In this document: positions 42,863 through 52,029 of the stretch, piece after piece
How positions within the stretch are numbered: position 1 is the first letter of the stretch
Layout of the letters: each line of letters starts with the position of its first letter
Notes under the pieces: model-generated
What the model was told of the DNA's origin: nothing
What the model saw: only the letters and a program-made list of their open reading frames with translations
The model's database searches: none
Program-made: the position numbers and the translations under genes
Origin: Gammaproteobacteria bacterium
GTDB lineage: Bacteria; Pseudomonadota; Gammaproteobacteria; Thiohalobacterales; Thiohalobacteraceae
Direction: 5' to 3'
DNA length: 64,000 nucleotides
Assembly: GCA_018819175.1 (NCBI GenBank)
Contig: JAHJQQ010000034.1
Coordinates: forward strand, 12,343-76,342

Positions 42863-43981
42863 TCAAGGCACTTCCTGCAACGACACGCCCGCCATGGCAT
42901 CCGCCAGCTTGGCCGGATCTTCCTTGTCGAGCTTGATCATCAGACGTACTTCGTTGACCGAGTCGGCGTGATGGATAGCATCGTCGTAACTGATCTCGTT
43001 GGCCTTGTACAACTCGAACAAGGCCAGATCGAAGGTCTTCATGCCCTGCTGCAATGAGCGCTTCATCAGATCTTTCAGCTTGTGGACCTCGCCATTACGG
43101 ATCAGCTCGGCGGCAAGCGGGGTGTTGATCATGATCTCAATCGCGGCACGGCGGCCGTTGCCGTCAGCACGGGGAATAAGTTGCTGCGCGACAATCGCCT
43201 TAAGGTTCAAAGACAGATCCATCAGCAGTTGACCGCGACGATCTTCCGGGAAGAAGTTGATAATGCGGTCCAAGGCCTGATTAGCATTGTTGGCATGCAA
43301 GGTTGCCAGACACAGATGGCCGGTTTCAGCGAAGGCAATGGCGTAATCCATGGTCTCGCGGGTACGGATCTCGCCGATCAGGATCACATCCGGCGCCTGA
43401 CGCAGGGTGTTCTTCAAACCGACTTCATAGGAGTCCGTATCCAGACCGACTTCACGTTGGGTGACGATGCAACCGCCGTGCTGATGCACGAACTCGATCG
43501 GGTCTTCCAGGGTGATGATATGTCCGGCGCTGTTCTGATTGCGATATCCGACCATGGCCGCCAGTGAGGTCGACTTGCCGGTGCCGGTGGCGCCGACAAA
43601 GATCACCAGGCCGCGCTTGCTCATCGCCAGACTTTTAACGATAGGCGGCAGATACAGGGAATCCATGGTCGGGATTTCGGTTTCGATACGGCGCAACACC
43701 ATACCGGCGTGATTGCGCTGATAGAAGGCACTGACGCGGAACCGGCCCAGGCCGGGTTCGCTGATGGCGAAGTTGCATTCGTGACTGCGTTCGAACTCGT
43801 CACGCTGCTTCTCGGACATGACCGAATAGACCATATCCTGCGCCTGCGCCGAGCTGAGCGTGTCGCTGGACGTGGGCTTGATCTTGCCATTGACCTTCAG
43901 ACTCGGCGGCATGCCGGCAGTGATAAACAGGTCAGACGCCTTTTTACTCACCATCAGCTTGAGCAGAAAACTCATATCCAT
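42863..43981 (-). CDS. pilU: Type IV pilus retraction ATPase PilU
   Basis: PilU is the PilT-dependent accessory retraction ATPase. The 372-residue protein has an N-terminal PAS-like domain, Walker A FVGATGTGKST, the Asp box ITLEDPIEFVH, Walker B ILIGEIRTRE, the His box GHLCLATLHAN and a longer C-terminal tail (DEVRLMIKLDKED-like) than PilT. It lies 30 bp after pilT and 13 bp before the GGDEF/EAL gene. Confidence 0.95.
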   Translation of the reverse strand: MDMSFLLKLMVSKKASDLFITAGMPPSLKVNGKIKPTSSDTLSSAQAQDMVYSVMSEKQRDEFERSHECNFAISEPGLGRFRVSAFYQRNHAGMVLRRIETEIPTMDSLYLPPIVKSLAMSKRGLVIFVGATGTGKSTSLAAMVGYRNQNSAGHIITLEDPIEFVHQHGGCIVTQREVGLDTDSYEVGLKNTLRQAPDVILIGEIRTRETMDYAIAFAETGHLCLATLHANNANQALDRIINFFPEDRRGQLLMDLSLNLKAIVAQQLIPRADGNGRRAAIEIMINTPLAAELIRNGEVHKLKDLMKRSLQQGMKTFDLALFELYKANEISYDDAIHHADSVNEVRLMIKLDKEDPAKLADAMAGVSLQEVP

Positions 43982-44011
43982 GACAGTACTTCTCCCCTAC
44001 ACACCTGGCTT

Positions 44012-45049
44012 CTAACGGAACAGTTCCTTGTTCATCGCCTTGCTGCGCGCATCGTTCTTGGTGACGATACCCTTCTGCACAATTTCCTGCAGATTCTGAT
44101 CGAGCGTCTGCATGCCGTACTGCTGACCGGTCTGGATGGCCGAATACATCTGCGCCACTTTGTCTTCGCGAATCAGGTTGCGAATGGCCGGTGTCCCGAT
44201 CATGATTTCATGCGCCGCAATACGACCGCCACCCACCTTCTTCAGCAGTGACTGCGAAATAACCGCACGCAGAGATTCGGACAACATGGAACGCACCATG
44301 GATTTCTCGGCGGCCGGGAACACGTCGATGATACGGTCGATGGTCTTGGCCGCGGAGCTGGTATGCAGGGTGCCGAATACCAGATGGCCGGTTTCGGCCG
44401 CGGTCAGCGCCAGGCGGATGGTTTCCAGATCGCGCATTTCACCGACCAGAATAATGTCCGGATCTTCACGCAGTGCCGAGCGGAGTGCTTCAGAGAAACC
44501 CAGCGTATCACGGTGCACTTCGCGCTGGTTGATCAGACATTTCTTGGATTCATGCACGAACTCGATCGGGTCTTCGATGGTAAGAATGTGTTCGAAGCGC
44601 GATTCGTTGACATGATTCATCATCGCCGCAAGCGTGGTCGATTTACCGGAACCGGTCGGGCCGGTCACCAGCACGATACCGCGCGGTTGATCGGCGATCT
44701 CTTTAAAGGTCGGCGGACAACGCAGGTCTTCCAGACTCATGATCTTCGAGGGAATTGTACGGAATACACCACCGGCGCCGCGATTGTGATTGAATGCGTT
44801 GACACGGAAGCGCGCCAGATTGGGGATTTCAAACGAGAAGTCGGTTTCCAGAAATTCTTCGAAATCTTTGCGCTGCTTGTCGTTCATGATGTCGTAGATC
44901 AACGAGTGCACGGACTTATGATCCAAGGCCGGTACATTGATACGGCGGATGTCACCATCGACGCGAATCATCGGCGGCAGACCAGCGGAAAGGTGTAAGT
45001 CGGAGGCGTTATTCTTAACGCCAAAAGCGAGCAGTTCTGCGATATCCAT
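44012..45049 (-). CDS. pilT: Type IV pilus retraction ATPase PilT
   Basis: PilT is the hexameric motor that depolymerises pili for twitching and DNA uptake. The 345-residue protein shows Walker A GPTGSGKST (130-138), Asp box LTIEDPIEFVH, Walker B ILVGEMRDLET, His box GHLVFGTLHT and the PilT-specific TPAIRNLIRE near the C-terminus. It is divergent from yggS, as in many Gammaproteobacteria, and heads pilT-pilU-GGDEF/EAL. Confidence 0.97.
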   Translation of the reverse strand: MDIAELLAFGVKNNASDLHLSAGLPPMIRVDGDIRRINVPALDHKSVHSLIYDIMNDKQRKDFEEFLETDFSFEIPNLARFRVNAFNHNRGAGGVFRTIPSKIMSLEDLRCPPTFKEIADQPRGIVLVTGPTGSGKSTTLAAMMNHVNESRFEHILTIEDPIEFVHESKKCLINQREVHRDTLGFSEALRSALREDPDIILVGEMRDLETIRLALTAAETGHLVFGTLHTSSAAKTIDRIIDVFPAAEKSMVRSMLSESLRAVISQSLLKKVGGGRIAAHEIMIGTPAIRNLIREDKVAQMYSAIQTGQQYGMQTLDQNLQEIVQKGIVTKNDARSKAMNKELFR

Positions 45050-45216
45050 TCGTTTCCCCTGAACTTCGGTTGTTCTTGACCCTGATATCCCGACCGTCCA
45101 CTCTGGACGGAGCGGGTCCTCTAAATAGCGTCAACAGCGCCTTTCCCTTGACCCGGGTGTGTGGATTATTGCAACACGCCCTCTAATAGACTGCCGAAAA
45201 GTATAGCTAAATCTGC

Positions 45217-45915
45217 ATGATGGGTCGCGCACAGGTCATCTCCGAACAGCTTCAGCGGGTTCTCACGCGGATTGCCAGGGCTGCCCAGGCCGCTGGCCGC
45301 GACCCTGCGACTGTCCAGTTGCTGGCTGTGAGTAAGACCTTCCCGGTCGCCGATCTGCGCGCTGCCATGATGGCGGGACAGTGGTGCTTTGGCGAGTCCT
45401 ACCTCAATGAAGCTCTACCGAAGCTCGCGACTCTGACTGATCCGGCGCCGGAGTGGCATTTCATTGGCCCACTGCAATCCAACAAGACCCGTGCCATTGC
45501 CGAGCAGTTCGCCTGGGTCCATAGCCTGGCCAGCCTGAAACATGCCGAGCGTCTGAATGAACAACGCCCGGTGGACTTGCCGCCGTTGAATGTCTGTTTG
45601 CAGGTCAATATCAGTGGTGAGGCCAGTAAGTCCGGCGTCACGCTGGACGCCTTGCCGGCACTGGCTACAGCCGTGGCCGTTCTGCCATGCCTGCGACTGC
45701 GGGGACTGATGGCCATACCGGCACCAAGCACCGATCCCGATGCGCAGCGCGCCGCTTTCCGTGCCGTGCGCCACGCCTTTGAGGCGTTACAGGCCCAGGG
45801 GCTGGCGTTGGACACCCTGTCCATGGGCATGACCGATGACCTCGAGGCCGCAATCGCCGAGGGCGCGACCATCGTGCGCGTCGGCAGTGCCATTTTTGGC
45901 GCACGTGAGAGTTGA
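45217..45915 (+). CDS. yggS: PLP homeostasis protein YggS
   Basis: YggS/PLPBP binds pyridoxal phosphate and keeps its free level in balance. The 232-residue single TIM-barrel has the lysine that binds PLP in LAVSKTFPV, HFIGPLQSNKTR, NVCLQVNISGEASKSG and the phosphate-binding LSMGMTDDLEAAI and VRVGSAIFG. It is divergent from pilT and precedes proC, the usual order. Confidence 0.94.
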   Translation: MMGRAQVISEQLQRVLTRIARAAQAAGRDPATVQLLAVSKTFPVADLRAAMMAGQWCFGESYLNEALPKLATLTDPAPEWHFIGPLQSNKTRAIAEQFAWVHSLASLKHAERLNEQRPVDLPPLNVCLQVNISGEASKSGVTLDALPALATAVAVLPCLRLRGLMAIPAPSTDPDAQRAAFRAVRHAFEALQAQGLALDTLSMGMTDDLEAAIAEGATIVRVGSAIFGARES

Positions 45916-45924
45916 GAGATTATT

Positions 45925-45952
45925 TGCAGGAGCGGCCTTGGCCGCTCCTGCA
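45925..45952. repeat. REP-like palindrome after yggS
   Basis: TGCAGGAGCGGCC pairs exactly with GGCCGCTCCTGCA across a 2-nt centre. Such palindromes with GGAGCGGCC cores are typical REP units of pseudomonads and relatives. It may act as a terminator or RNA-stabilising stem between yggS and proC. Confidence 0.75.
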
Positions 45953-46029
45953 GACACCATAATGACTCATGTCAGGTCACGTAACCGAAGGTTTTGCGCC
46001 CCACACGGTTTGCGGTGAGAATAGCGCCC

Positions 46030-46857
46030 ATGACTAATCACACCCTGAGTTTCATTGGCGGCGGCAATATGGCCCGCAGCCTGATCGGCGGCCTGATCGC
46101 CGATGGCTGGCCGGCAGAGCGTCTGCGTGCGGCCGACCCGAATCCCGAGCAGCGCACGATGCTCTCAAGCCGTTTCGGCATAGTCACCGACAGCGATAAC
46201 CAGACCGCCATTCAATCCGCAGATGTGGTATTGCTGGCCGTCAAACCACAGGTAATGCATGAGGTCACGCAGAGTATTGCCGCGGCGGTTCAGGCCAAGC
46301 AACCGCTGATCATCTCCATCGCCGCCGGCATCCGCGCCACGGATCTCGACCGTTGGCTGGGGGGCGGTTGCGCCATTGTACGTTGCATGCCCAATACCCC
46401 GGCCATGGTGCAGAGCGGTGCCACCGGGCTGTTTGCCACACCCAAAGTGACATCGGCGCAGCGCGACTTGGCCGAGAGCATCCTCCGCGCGGTTGGGTTG
46501 ACCTTGTGGCTGGACAACGAAGCGCAGATGGATGCGGTCACAGCCTTGTCGGGCAGCGGACCAGCCTACTTCTTTCTCATTATGGAGGCGCTGCAGGCCG
46601 CTGGCGTTCAGCTCGGTCTGCCCGCCGAATGCGCACGACTGCTGGCATTACAAACCGCTTTTGGCGCGGCCAAGATGGCATTGGAAAGCGACGAGGATGC
46701 CGGTACCTTGCGCCAGCGCGTCACCTCGCCGGGCGGCACCACGGAGCGCGCCCTGAAAGTCATGGAAGAGGGCCAGCTGCGTGAACTGATACAGAAGGCA
46801 CTCACCGCCGCGCGTGATCGTTCACGTGAACTCGCCGATCAATTAGGGGAAAATTAA
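46030..46857 (+). CDS. proC: Pyrroline-5-carboxylate reductase
   Basis: It makes proline from pyrroline-5-carboxylate with NAD(P)H. The 275 residues have the Rossmann start LSFIGGGNMARSLIGGL, VVLLAVKPQ, RCMPNTPAMVQSG, and the C-terminal LSGSGPAYFFL and VTSPGGTTERAL. I use the ATG at 46030 rather than one 36 bp upstream, because the protein then begins at the usual place. It lies 2 bp before yggT. Confidence 0.96.
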   Translation: MTNHTLSFIGGGNMARSLIGGLIADGWPAERLRAADPNPEQRTMLSSRFGIVTDSDNQTAIQSADVVLLAVKPQVMHEVTQSIAAAVQAKQPLIISIAAGIRATDLDRWLGGGCAIVRCMPNTPAMVQSGATGLFATPKVTSAQRDLAESILRAVGLTLWLDNEAQMDAVTALSGSGPAYFFLIMEALQAAGVQLGLPAECARLLALQTAFGAAKMALESDEDAGTLRQRVTSPGGTTERALKVMEEGQLRELIQKALTAARDRSRELADQLGEN

Positions 46858-46859
46858 AA

Positions 46860-47426
46860 ATGGGTCCGGGCTATTTCACCAACCCCCTCGAATTCGTTAT
46901 CAACACCCTGTTCAGTCTGTATGTGCTGGCCTTGATGCTGCGCTTTGTGCTGGCCTGGGTACGGGCGGATTTCTATAACCCGGTCAGTCAGTTTCTGGTC
47001 AAGACCACCAATCCAGTGTTGGTACCGGTGCGTCGTTTGATTCCGCCCGTGGGTGGCATCGACCTCGCCAGCATCCTGCTGATGCTGGCGGTACAGATGC
47101 TGGGCATCGCACTGATCCTTCTGCTGCGGGGCGGCGGCATTGACATTCAGACACTCGTCTTTGTCAGTCTGACTGAACTCGTCGACCTGCTGTTCAAGCT
47201 GTTCATCTACGGCATTGTTATTCAAGCCATCCTGAGCTGGGTCAATCCCGGCACCTACAATCCGGCGGTGAGCCTGCTACATTCCATCACCGAACCGGTA
47301 TTGAAGCCCGTGCGCCGACTGCTGCCGCCGATGGGCGGGATGGATCTGTCTCCACTACTGGCCATCCTCGGTCTGGAAGTGGTGCGACGTCTGGTCCTGC
47401 CGTTGCTGAGCATGCTAGCCGCCTGA
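46860..47426 (+). CDS. yggT: YggT family membrane protein
   Basis: The 188 residues comprise two YggT repeats, each with a membrane helix pair and the FYNPVSQF.../TYNPAVSL... and PVRRLIPPVGGIDLA/PVRRLLPPMGGMDLS motifs. The family is implicated in membrane physiology and osmotic stress; the molecular role is unknown. It is tightly linked to proC and the following DUF167 gene. Confidence 0.93.
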   Translation: MGPGYFTNPLEFVINTLFSLYVLALMLRFVLAWVRADFYNPVSQFLVKTTNPVLVPVRRLIPPVGGIDLASILLMLAVQMLGIALILLLRGGGIDIQTLVFVSLTELVDLLFKLFIYGIVIQAILSWVNPGTYNPAVSLLHSITEPVLKPVRRLLPPMGGMDLSPLLAILGLEVVRRLVLPLLSMLAA

Positions 47427-47432
47427 ACCTGC

Positions 47433-47735
47433 GTGACAACGCCCACCTGGTACCGCTGGGATGGCCCGGACCTGTTGCTGGCACTGCATATCCAGCCCGG
47501 GGCACGCCGGGATGAACTCGTCGGTCCTCATGGTGATCGCTTCAAAATCCGCATCACCGCCCTACCAGTCGATGGCAAGGCCAATACCCACCTGATCCGT
47601 TTTCTGGCCGACGCTTTTGGCGTCACGACCGGCGCTGTCGAGCTGCTGGCTGGCAGTGCGGGTCGCGAAAAACGACTCCGCATCCGCGCGCCGCGCCGCC
47701 TGCCCGACCTGATACCGGCACCACCCGGAATGTGA
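47433..47735 (+). CDS. yggU: DUF167 (YggU) family protein
   Basis: A 100-residue cytosolic protein beginning at GTG, 6 bp after yggT. The pattern LHIQPGARRDELVG, FKIRITALPVDGKANTHLI and LLAGSAGREKRLRI is the DUF167 signature. Function unknown. The yggT-yggU pair is a common arrangement. The 154-bp gap after it contains no gene. Confidence 0.92.
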   Translation: MTTPTWYRWDGPDLLLALHIQPGARRDELVGPHGDRFKIRITALPVDGKANTHLIRFLADAFGVTTGAVELLAGSAGREKRLRIRAPRRLPDLIPAPPGM

Positions 47736-47889
47736 ATCCGGTCACAACACCGCCCAGCCTTGCTTTGAGCCACGCCAATCCACCTAAGCTACTGTTATTT
47801 GAGCTCAAGAATTCCTCCCTGGGGTCGCTAGCCCAAGAGTATGTGTGCGACCGCCCCGGCCGCACGCTCGGTATGTGAGGAAGTTTTGA

Positions 47890-49872
47890 ATGGCACAGGA
47901 TCAGTTCAGTCAGCGGATGCGCGCCTACGGCGCCTGGAAAGCCGACGTGTTACAGACCCTGGAGGAATTCCAACAGTGGCTGGATAAGCGCGAGCTGAAT
48001 GAGAGCGAAAACGATCTGCGGATCTATGAAACGCTTGAGGCCCTGCGCAAGGATCGTCTCACTCTGGCCTTTGTCGCCGAATTCTCACGCGGCAAAACCG
48101 AATTGATTAATGCCATCTTCTTCGCCAGCTATGGCCAACGTCTGCTGCCATCGGAAGCCGGTCGCACCACCATGTGCCCGAGCGAATTATTTTTCGACCG
48201 CGAAACCAAACAATCGTATCTGCGGCTACTGCCGATCGAGACACGTCGCGAAGAACGCTCCATCAGCGATTACAAAAACGACCCGCTGCATTGGGTCAGC
48301 ATGCCGTTGGATACCGACTCGCCGGAGCAGATGGCCGAGTCGCTGCGTGAAGTGGTCAAGACGAAACGCGTGCCTCTGAAGATCGCCCGTGCCCTGGGAC
48401 TGTATGACGAATCCCAGGATTCGCAATTCAAAAAGACCGGGGAACTGCCTGAGCAGGTCGAAATCCCGATGTGGCGCCACGCGCTGATCAGCTTCCCCCA
48501 CCCGTTGCTGCAGCAGGGCCTGGTGATTCTGGACACCCCCGGTTTGAATGCCCTCGGCAATGAACCCGAGCTGACAGTGAATATGCTGCCTAGCGCACAG
48601 GCCGTCATGTTCGTGCTCGGCGCCGATACCGGGGTAACCCGCTCTGATTTGGATATGTGGGAACAACACGTTCACCGCAACAGCAGCAGTACGCATAACA
48701 AGAATCTGGTCGTCGCACTGAACAAGATCGACACCCTGTGGGACGATCTCAAAGACAACTCCGCGATCAACGCCAGCATTGATACTCAGCGCCGCAAGGT
48801 TGCGGAACTCCTGGGCGTCAACGGCAACCGGGTGTTCCCGGTTTCGGCGCAAAAAGGTCTGGTTGGCAAGGTCCGCAACGACGATGCGCTGCTGGAACGC
48901 AGCCGATTATTGGCCTTGGAATCCTTCCTGGCCGATGAGGTGTTACCCAATAAACATGATGTGCTGCGCGACTACATCGTCAAGGAGGTCGGTGGCCTGC
49001 TCGACGACACCCACCACACCTTCGACACACGTCTGCAGACGACCGCCAAGGAATTGGAAAACCTCCGCGCCCTGCGCGGAAAAAATGCCGATGTCATCCA
49101 ACATCTGATGAAGAAATCCCGCGAAGAACAGTCGACCTATCTGCGCAACGTGGAAGGCTTCCAATCCAGCCGCCGCGTGTTGCAGAGCGCCGCCAAAACC
49201 ATGCTGGATGCGCTCAGTCTGGATTCCTTCGACAAGCTCATTAACAAGACCCGCAAAGATATGACCGGCGCCTGGACCACGCACGGTCTGAAAAGCTCCA
49301 TGCAGGTGTTCTTCGATGGCGCCCGCGAAACGATGGACCAGGTAGCCCATCAGGCGGAACAGACCCGCACACTGATCCGCGCCACTTACCGTAAATTCCA
49401 CGAAGAGCATGGCCTGCCTGCGGTCACACCCAAGGTGTTCTCGGTCGACCAGTTCAATATGGAACTGCACCGGCTGCTGGAGGAGGCAGACGCCTTCCGC
49501 AACAGCCCGGTCACGGCCATGACCGAGCAAAGTTTTCTGATCAAGAAATTTTTCATCTCGCTGGTAAGCCAGGCGCGCAATGTGTTTTTCCGCGCCAATC
49601 AGGATGCCGACAATTGGCTGAAAGAGGTCATGAATCCGTTGGTGCAACAGATCAAGGATCATAAGCGCGTCATGGAAAAACGCCTCGACACGCTGCGCCG
49701 CATCAGCGAATCGCGCGACACCCTGGAAGGCAAGATCAACGAACTGGAAGGCTTGCGCCGCGAGACCCGTCAGGAACTCGAAACCATCAACCGTCTGCGC
49801 GATGCCCTGCAACGCCCGTTGCCGGAGATCGACGATAGCCAGACCGGGACGCCGGTCGCTGCGGCAGGGTAA
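47890..49872 (+). CDS. Dynamin-like large GTPase
   Basis: The 660-residue protein has an N-terminal helical start, a G domain and a long helical/coiled-coil C-terminal part (roughly 370-650, with repeated Arg/Glu-rich heptads). The P-loop is AEFSRGKTELINAI (63-), with Ala where the first Gly is usual. G3 is LDTPGLNAL (D215) and G4 is NKID (N278). GEFSRGKS-type loops mark bacterial dynamins that remodel membranes. No membrane helix is evident. AGGAAG lies before the ATG. It stands between yggU and a DUF4426 gene, where pseudomonads carry metX and metW. Confidence 0.88.
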   Translation: MAQDQFSQRMRAYGAWKADVLQTLEEFQQWLDKRELNESENDLRIYETLEALRKDRLTLAFVAEFSRGKTELINAIFFASYGQRLLPSEAGRTTMCPSELFFDRETKQSYLRLLPIETRREERSISDYKNDPLHWVSMPLDTDSPEQMAESLREVVKTKRVPLKIARALGLYDESQDSQFKKTGELPEQVEIPMWRHALISFPHPLLQQGLVILDTPGLNALGNEPELTVNMLPSAQAVMFVLGADTGVTRSDLDMWEQHVHRNSSSTHNKNLVVALNKIDTLWDDLKDNSAINASIDTQRRKVAELLGVNGNRVFPVSAQKGLVGKVRNDDALLERSRLLALESFLADEVLPNKHDVLRDYIVKEVGGLLDDTHHTFDTRLQTTAKELENLRALRGKNADVIQHLMKKSREEQSTYLRNVEGFQSSRRVLQSAAKTMLDALSLDSFDKLINKTRKDMTGAWTTHGLKSSMQVFFDGARETMDQVAHQAEQTRTLIRATYRKFHEEHGLPAVTPKVFSVDQFNMELHRLLEEADAFRNSPVTAMTEQSFLIKKFFISLVSQARNVFFRANQDADNWLKEVMNPLVQQIKDHKRVMEKRLDTLRRISESRDTLEGKINELEGLRRETRQELETINRLRDALQRPLPEIDDSQTGTPVAAAG

Positions 49873-50015
49873 AACACACTGGTAGTTCCAGGGAGTATTG
49901 GGCACGGCCTATTCCGTCAAAAACCGCGCCGTCCCCAGCACACAATACTTCCCGCCACGCGCCAAAGGCATATGGTCTATAGTGGTAGTACCAGACCACT
50001 TTGGAGAGCGCATTT

Positions 50016-50468
50016 ATGCAAAATACCAATAAATTTCTGCAACTGCTGTGCCTGATCTCTCTGTGCCTGCTGGCGCTGAATGCTCGTGCAGAAAATTCCC
50101 AGGATTTCGGCGACTATGTCGTGCATTTCAACGCACTGACCACGGATTTGCTCCCACCCAAGGTCGCTACGGAATACAACATTAAACGCAGCGGCAATCA
50201 CGCTATGCTAAATGTTGTCGTGCTCCACAAAGTATTAGGCACCTCCGGTAAACCCGTCGCCGCCACCGTTTCCGGCATGGCCACCACCCTGACCGGGACA
50301 CAACGCGATCTGGAGCTGCGCGAAATCCGTGAGCCCAACGCCATTTATTACATCGCCGACTTCGGCATCAGCAATGAAGAAATGTTGAATTTCCATCTCA
50401 AGGTGCGCCCGGAAGGCGAGAAGGACGAGTACCAGGTGCAGTTCCGTCAGCAGTTCTTCACCCGCTGA
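50016..50468 (+). CDS. DUF4426 periplasmic protein
   Basis: The 150-residue protein has a signal peptide (LLCLISLCLLALNARA, cleavage near residue 25) and a beta-rich domain: FGDYVVHFNALTTDLLPP, AMLNVVVLH, IYYIADFGI, VQFRQQFFTR. This is the DUF4426 pattern. GGAGAG lies 8 nt before the ATG at 50016. Its last 11 bp overlap the end of the convergent exporter gene. In pseudomonads it follows metXW; its role is unknown. Confidence 0.87.
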   Translation: MQNTNKFLQLLCLISLCLLALNARAENSQDFGDYVVHFNALTTDLLPPKVATEYNIKRSGNHAMLNVVVLHKVLGTSGKPVAATVSGMATTLTGTQRDLELREIREPNAIYYIADFGISNEEMLNFHLKVRPEGEKDEYQVQFRQQFFTR

Positions 50469-51144
50469 AGACCCGCGCCAACAGCACCATGGCAAACAGC
50501 ATCACCAGGCCGCCGGCGACGCGCCGCGGCCAGGGTTGATGCATAAACTGGCCAAGCTTGGCCGCCAGCACACCCATCAACAACAGATTGGGCAAGGTAC
50601 CGATACCAAAGCTCAACATGAGCTGCGCGCCTTCGAGTGCACTGCCGGCTGTCAGTGACCAGATCAGCACGCTGTAGACCAGGCCGCAGGGCAACCAGCC
50701 CCATACCAGACCCAGCGCGAAGGCTTGTGTTGGTGTTGCGACCGGCAGGAAACGGCGGCCTATCGGCTCCATGCGTCGCCACAGCAACTGTCCCAGCTGC
50801 TCGATGCGCACCAGCCCCGACCACCAGCCCCCCAGATACAATCCTAATGCGAACATGAACAGGGCAGCGATGATCTGCAGTATCTGCTGTGCCTGATGCA
50901 GCTCGGTGAAATGCAGGACCAGGCCGCCGACACCACCGGCCAGCGCACCGGCCACGGCATAACTGGCGATGCGGCCGAGGTTATAGGCAAGATGAAATGG
51001 CCAGGCGGAAAGCGGGCGCTGACGCAGTGTCTCCGGTAAACCGAAGGTCAGGGCGCCGACAATGCCGCCACACATTCCCACACAATGAACACCGCCGAAA
51101 AAACCGATCAGCATGGCCGACAGTAGGCTGACGTCCATCAGCAT
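50458..51144 (-). CDS. TauE/SafE-like (UreH-type) membrane protein
   Basis: The 228-residue inner-membrane protein has about six helices. The N-terminal motif GFFGGVHCVGMCGGIVGAL with its cysteine pair, and WGWLPCGLVYSVL later, belong to the group linked with cytochrome oxidase or metal maturation and annotated sulfite exporter TauE/SafE. The cysteines suggest a thiol or metal (copper, nickel) role; no partner is nearby. It is convergent with the DUF4426 gene. Confidence 0.8.
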   Translation of the reverse strand: MLMDVSLLSAMLIGFFGGVHCVGMCGGIVGALTFGLPETLRQRPLSAWPFHLAYNLGRIASYAVAGALAGGVGGLVLHFTELHQAQQILQIIAALFMFALGLYLGGWWSGLVRIEQLGQLLWRRMEPIGRRFLPVATPTQAFALGLVWGWLPCGLVYSVLIWSLTAGSALEGAQLMLSFGIGTLPNLLLMGVLAAKLGQFMHQPWPRRVAGGLVMLFAMVLLARVFSG

Positions 51145-51168
51145 AACGGTGTTGCCGCGACTCGCTGT

Positions 51169-51942
51169 TTAGAGTTCCCAGTCATAATCCATAATCAAAG
51201 GCGCATGATCGGAGAAGCGCTGTTCCTTGTAGATGCGCGCAGCCTTAACCTGCGGCATCAGCCCCGGCGTGATCACCTGATAATCAATCCGCCAGCCGAC
51301 GTTCTTGGCCCAGGCCTGGCCGCGATTCGACCACCAGGTGTATTGCTCCGGCCGAGGATCGACCACACGAAAGGCATCCACGAAACCCGCACTGCCAAAC
51401 AGTACATCCATCCAGGCACGCTCCTCGGGTAGGAAACCTGAGTTCTTCTGATTACCACGCCAGTTTTTCAGGTCGATCTCTTTGTGCGCGATATTCCAGT
51501 CGCCACAGATAATGTATTCACGACGTTTGCGACGCAGACCACGCAGATAGGGCATGAGACGATCCAGCACCTTGAATTTCACCTGCTGGCGCAGTTCGCT
51601 GGAGGAACCCGAGGGCAGATACAATGACACCACACTGAGCTTGCCGATCTGCACCTCCAGATAACGGCCCTCGGCATCGAACTCCGGCCAATCCAGGCCG
51701 ATGACGACGCGATCCGGCTGTATGCGGCTGTAGATCGCCACCCCGCTGTAGCCCTTTTTCTCGGCATCGTGGTAATAACAATGGAAACCGCGCGGATGGT
51801 AAATCGCATCGGTAAGCTGCCCTTCCTGGGCCTTGGTTTCCTGGATACAGACAACATCGGCCTTCTGTCGCGCCAGCCAGGTGAAAAAACCTTTGCGGCC
51901 GGCGGAACGTATGCCGTTGGCATTGAGAGTTATGACGCGCAC
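51169..51942 (-). CDS. Exonuclease III-family protein, Crc-like clade
   Basis: The 257-residue protein has the ExoIII/APE fold. It matches my memory of Pseudomonas Crc closely (LRRKRREYI, KNWRGNQKNSGFLPEERAW, GWRIDYQVITPGL, HAPLIMDYDWEL) and lies divergent from pyrE just as crc does. Unlike Crc it retains catalytic residues: N7, E35 (IQETKA), D and N of GDWNIAH, and D-H of FSDHAPL. It may therefore be an active AP endonuclease or exonuclease. The start is GTG at 51942, where the conserved MRVITLNANG-type N-terminus begins; an upstream ATG would extend into the pyrE leader. Confidence 0.88.
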   Translation of the reverse strand: MRVITLNANGIRSAGRKGFFTWLARQKADVVCIQETKAQEGQLTDAIYHPRGFHCYYHDAEKKGYSGVAIYSRIQPDRVVIGLDWPEFDAEGRYLEVQIGKLSVVSLYLPSGSSSELRQQVKFKVLDRLMPYLRGLRRKRREYIICGDWNIAHKEIDLKNWRGNQKNSGFLPEERAWMDVLFGSAGFVDAFRVVDPRPEQYTWWSNRGQAWAKNVGWRIDYQVITPGLMPQVKAARIYKEQRFSDHAPLIMDYDWEL

Positions 51943-52029
51943 GTGCTGACCCTGTGAATTCGGCCGTGTATCATACCGCACATGCCGGCCATCACCTTGG
52001 CCCAACCCCCATCAAACCTCGAGCGGCTC

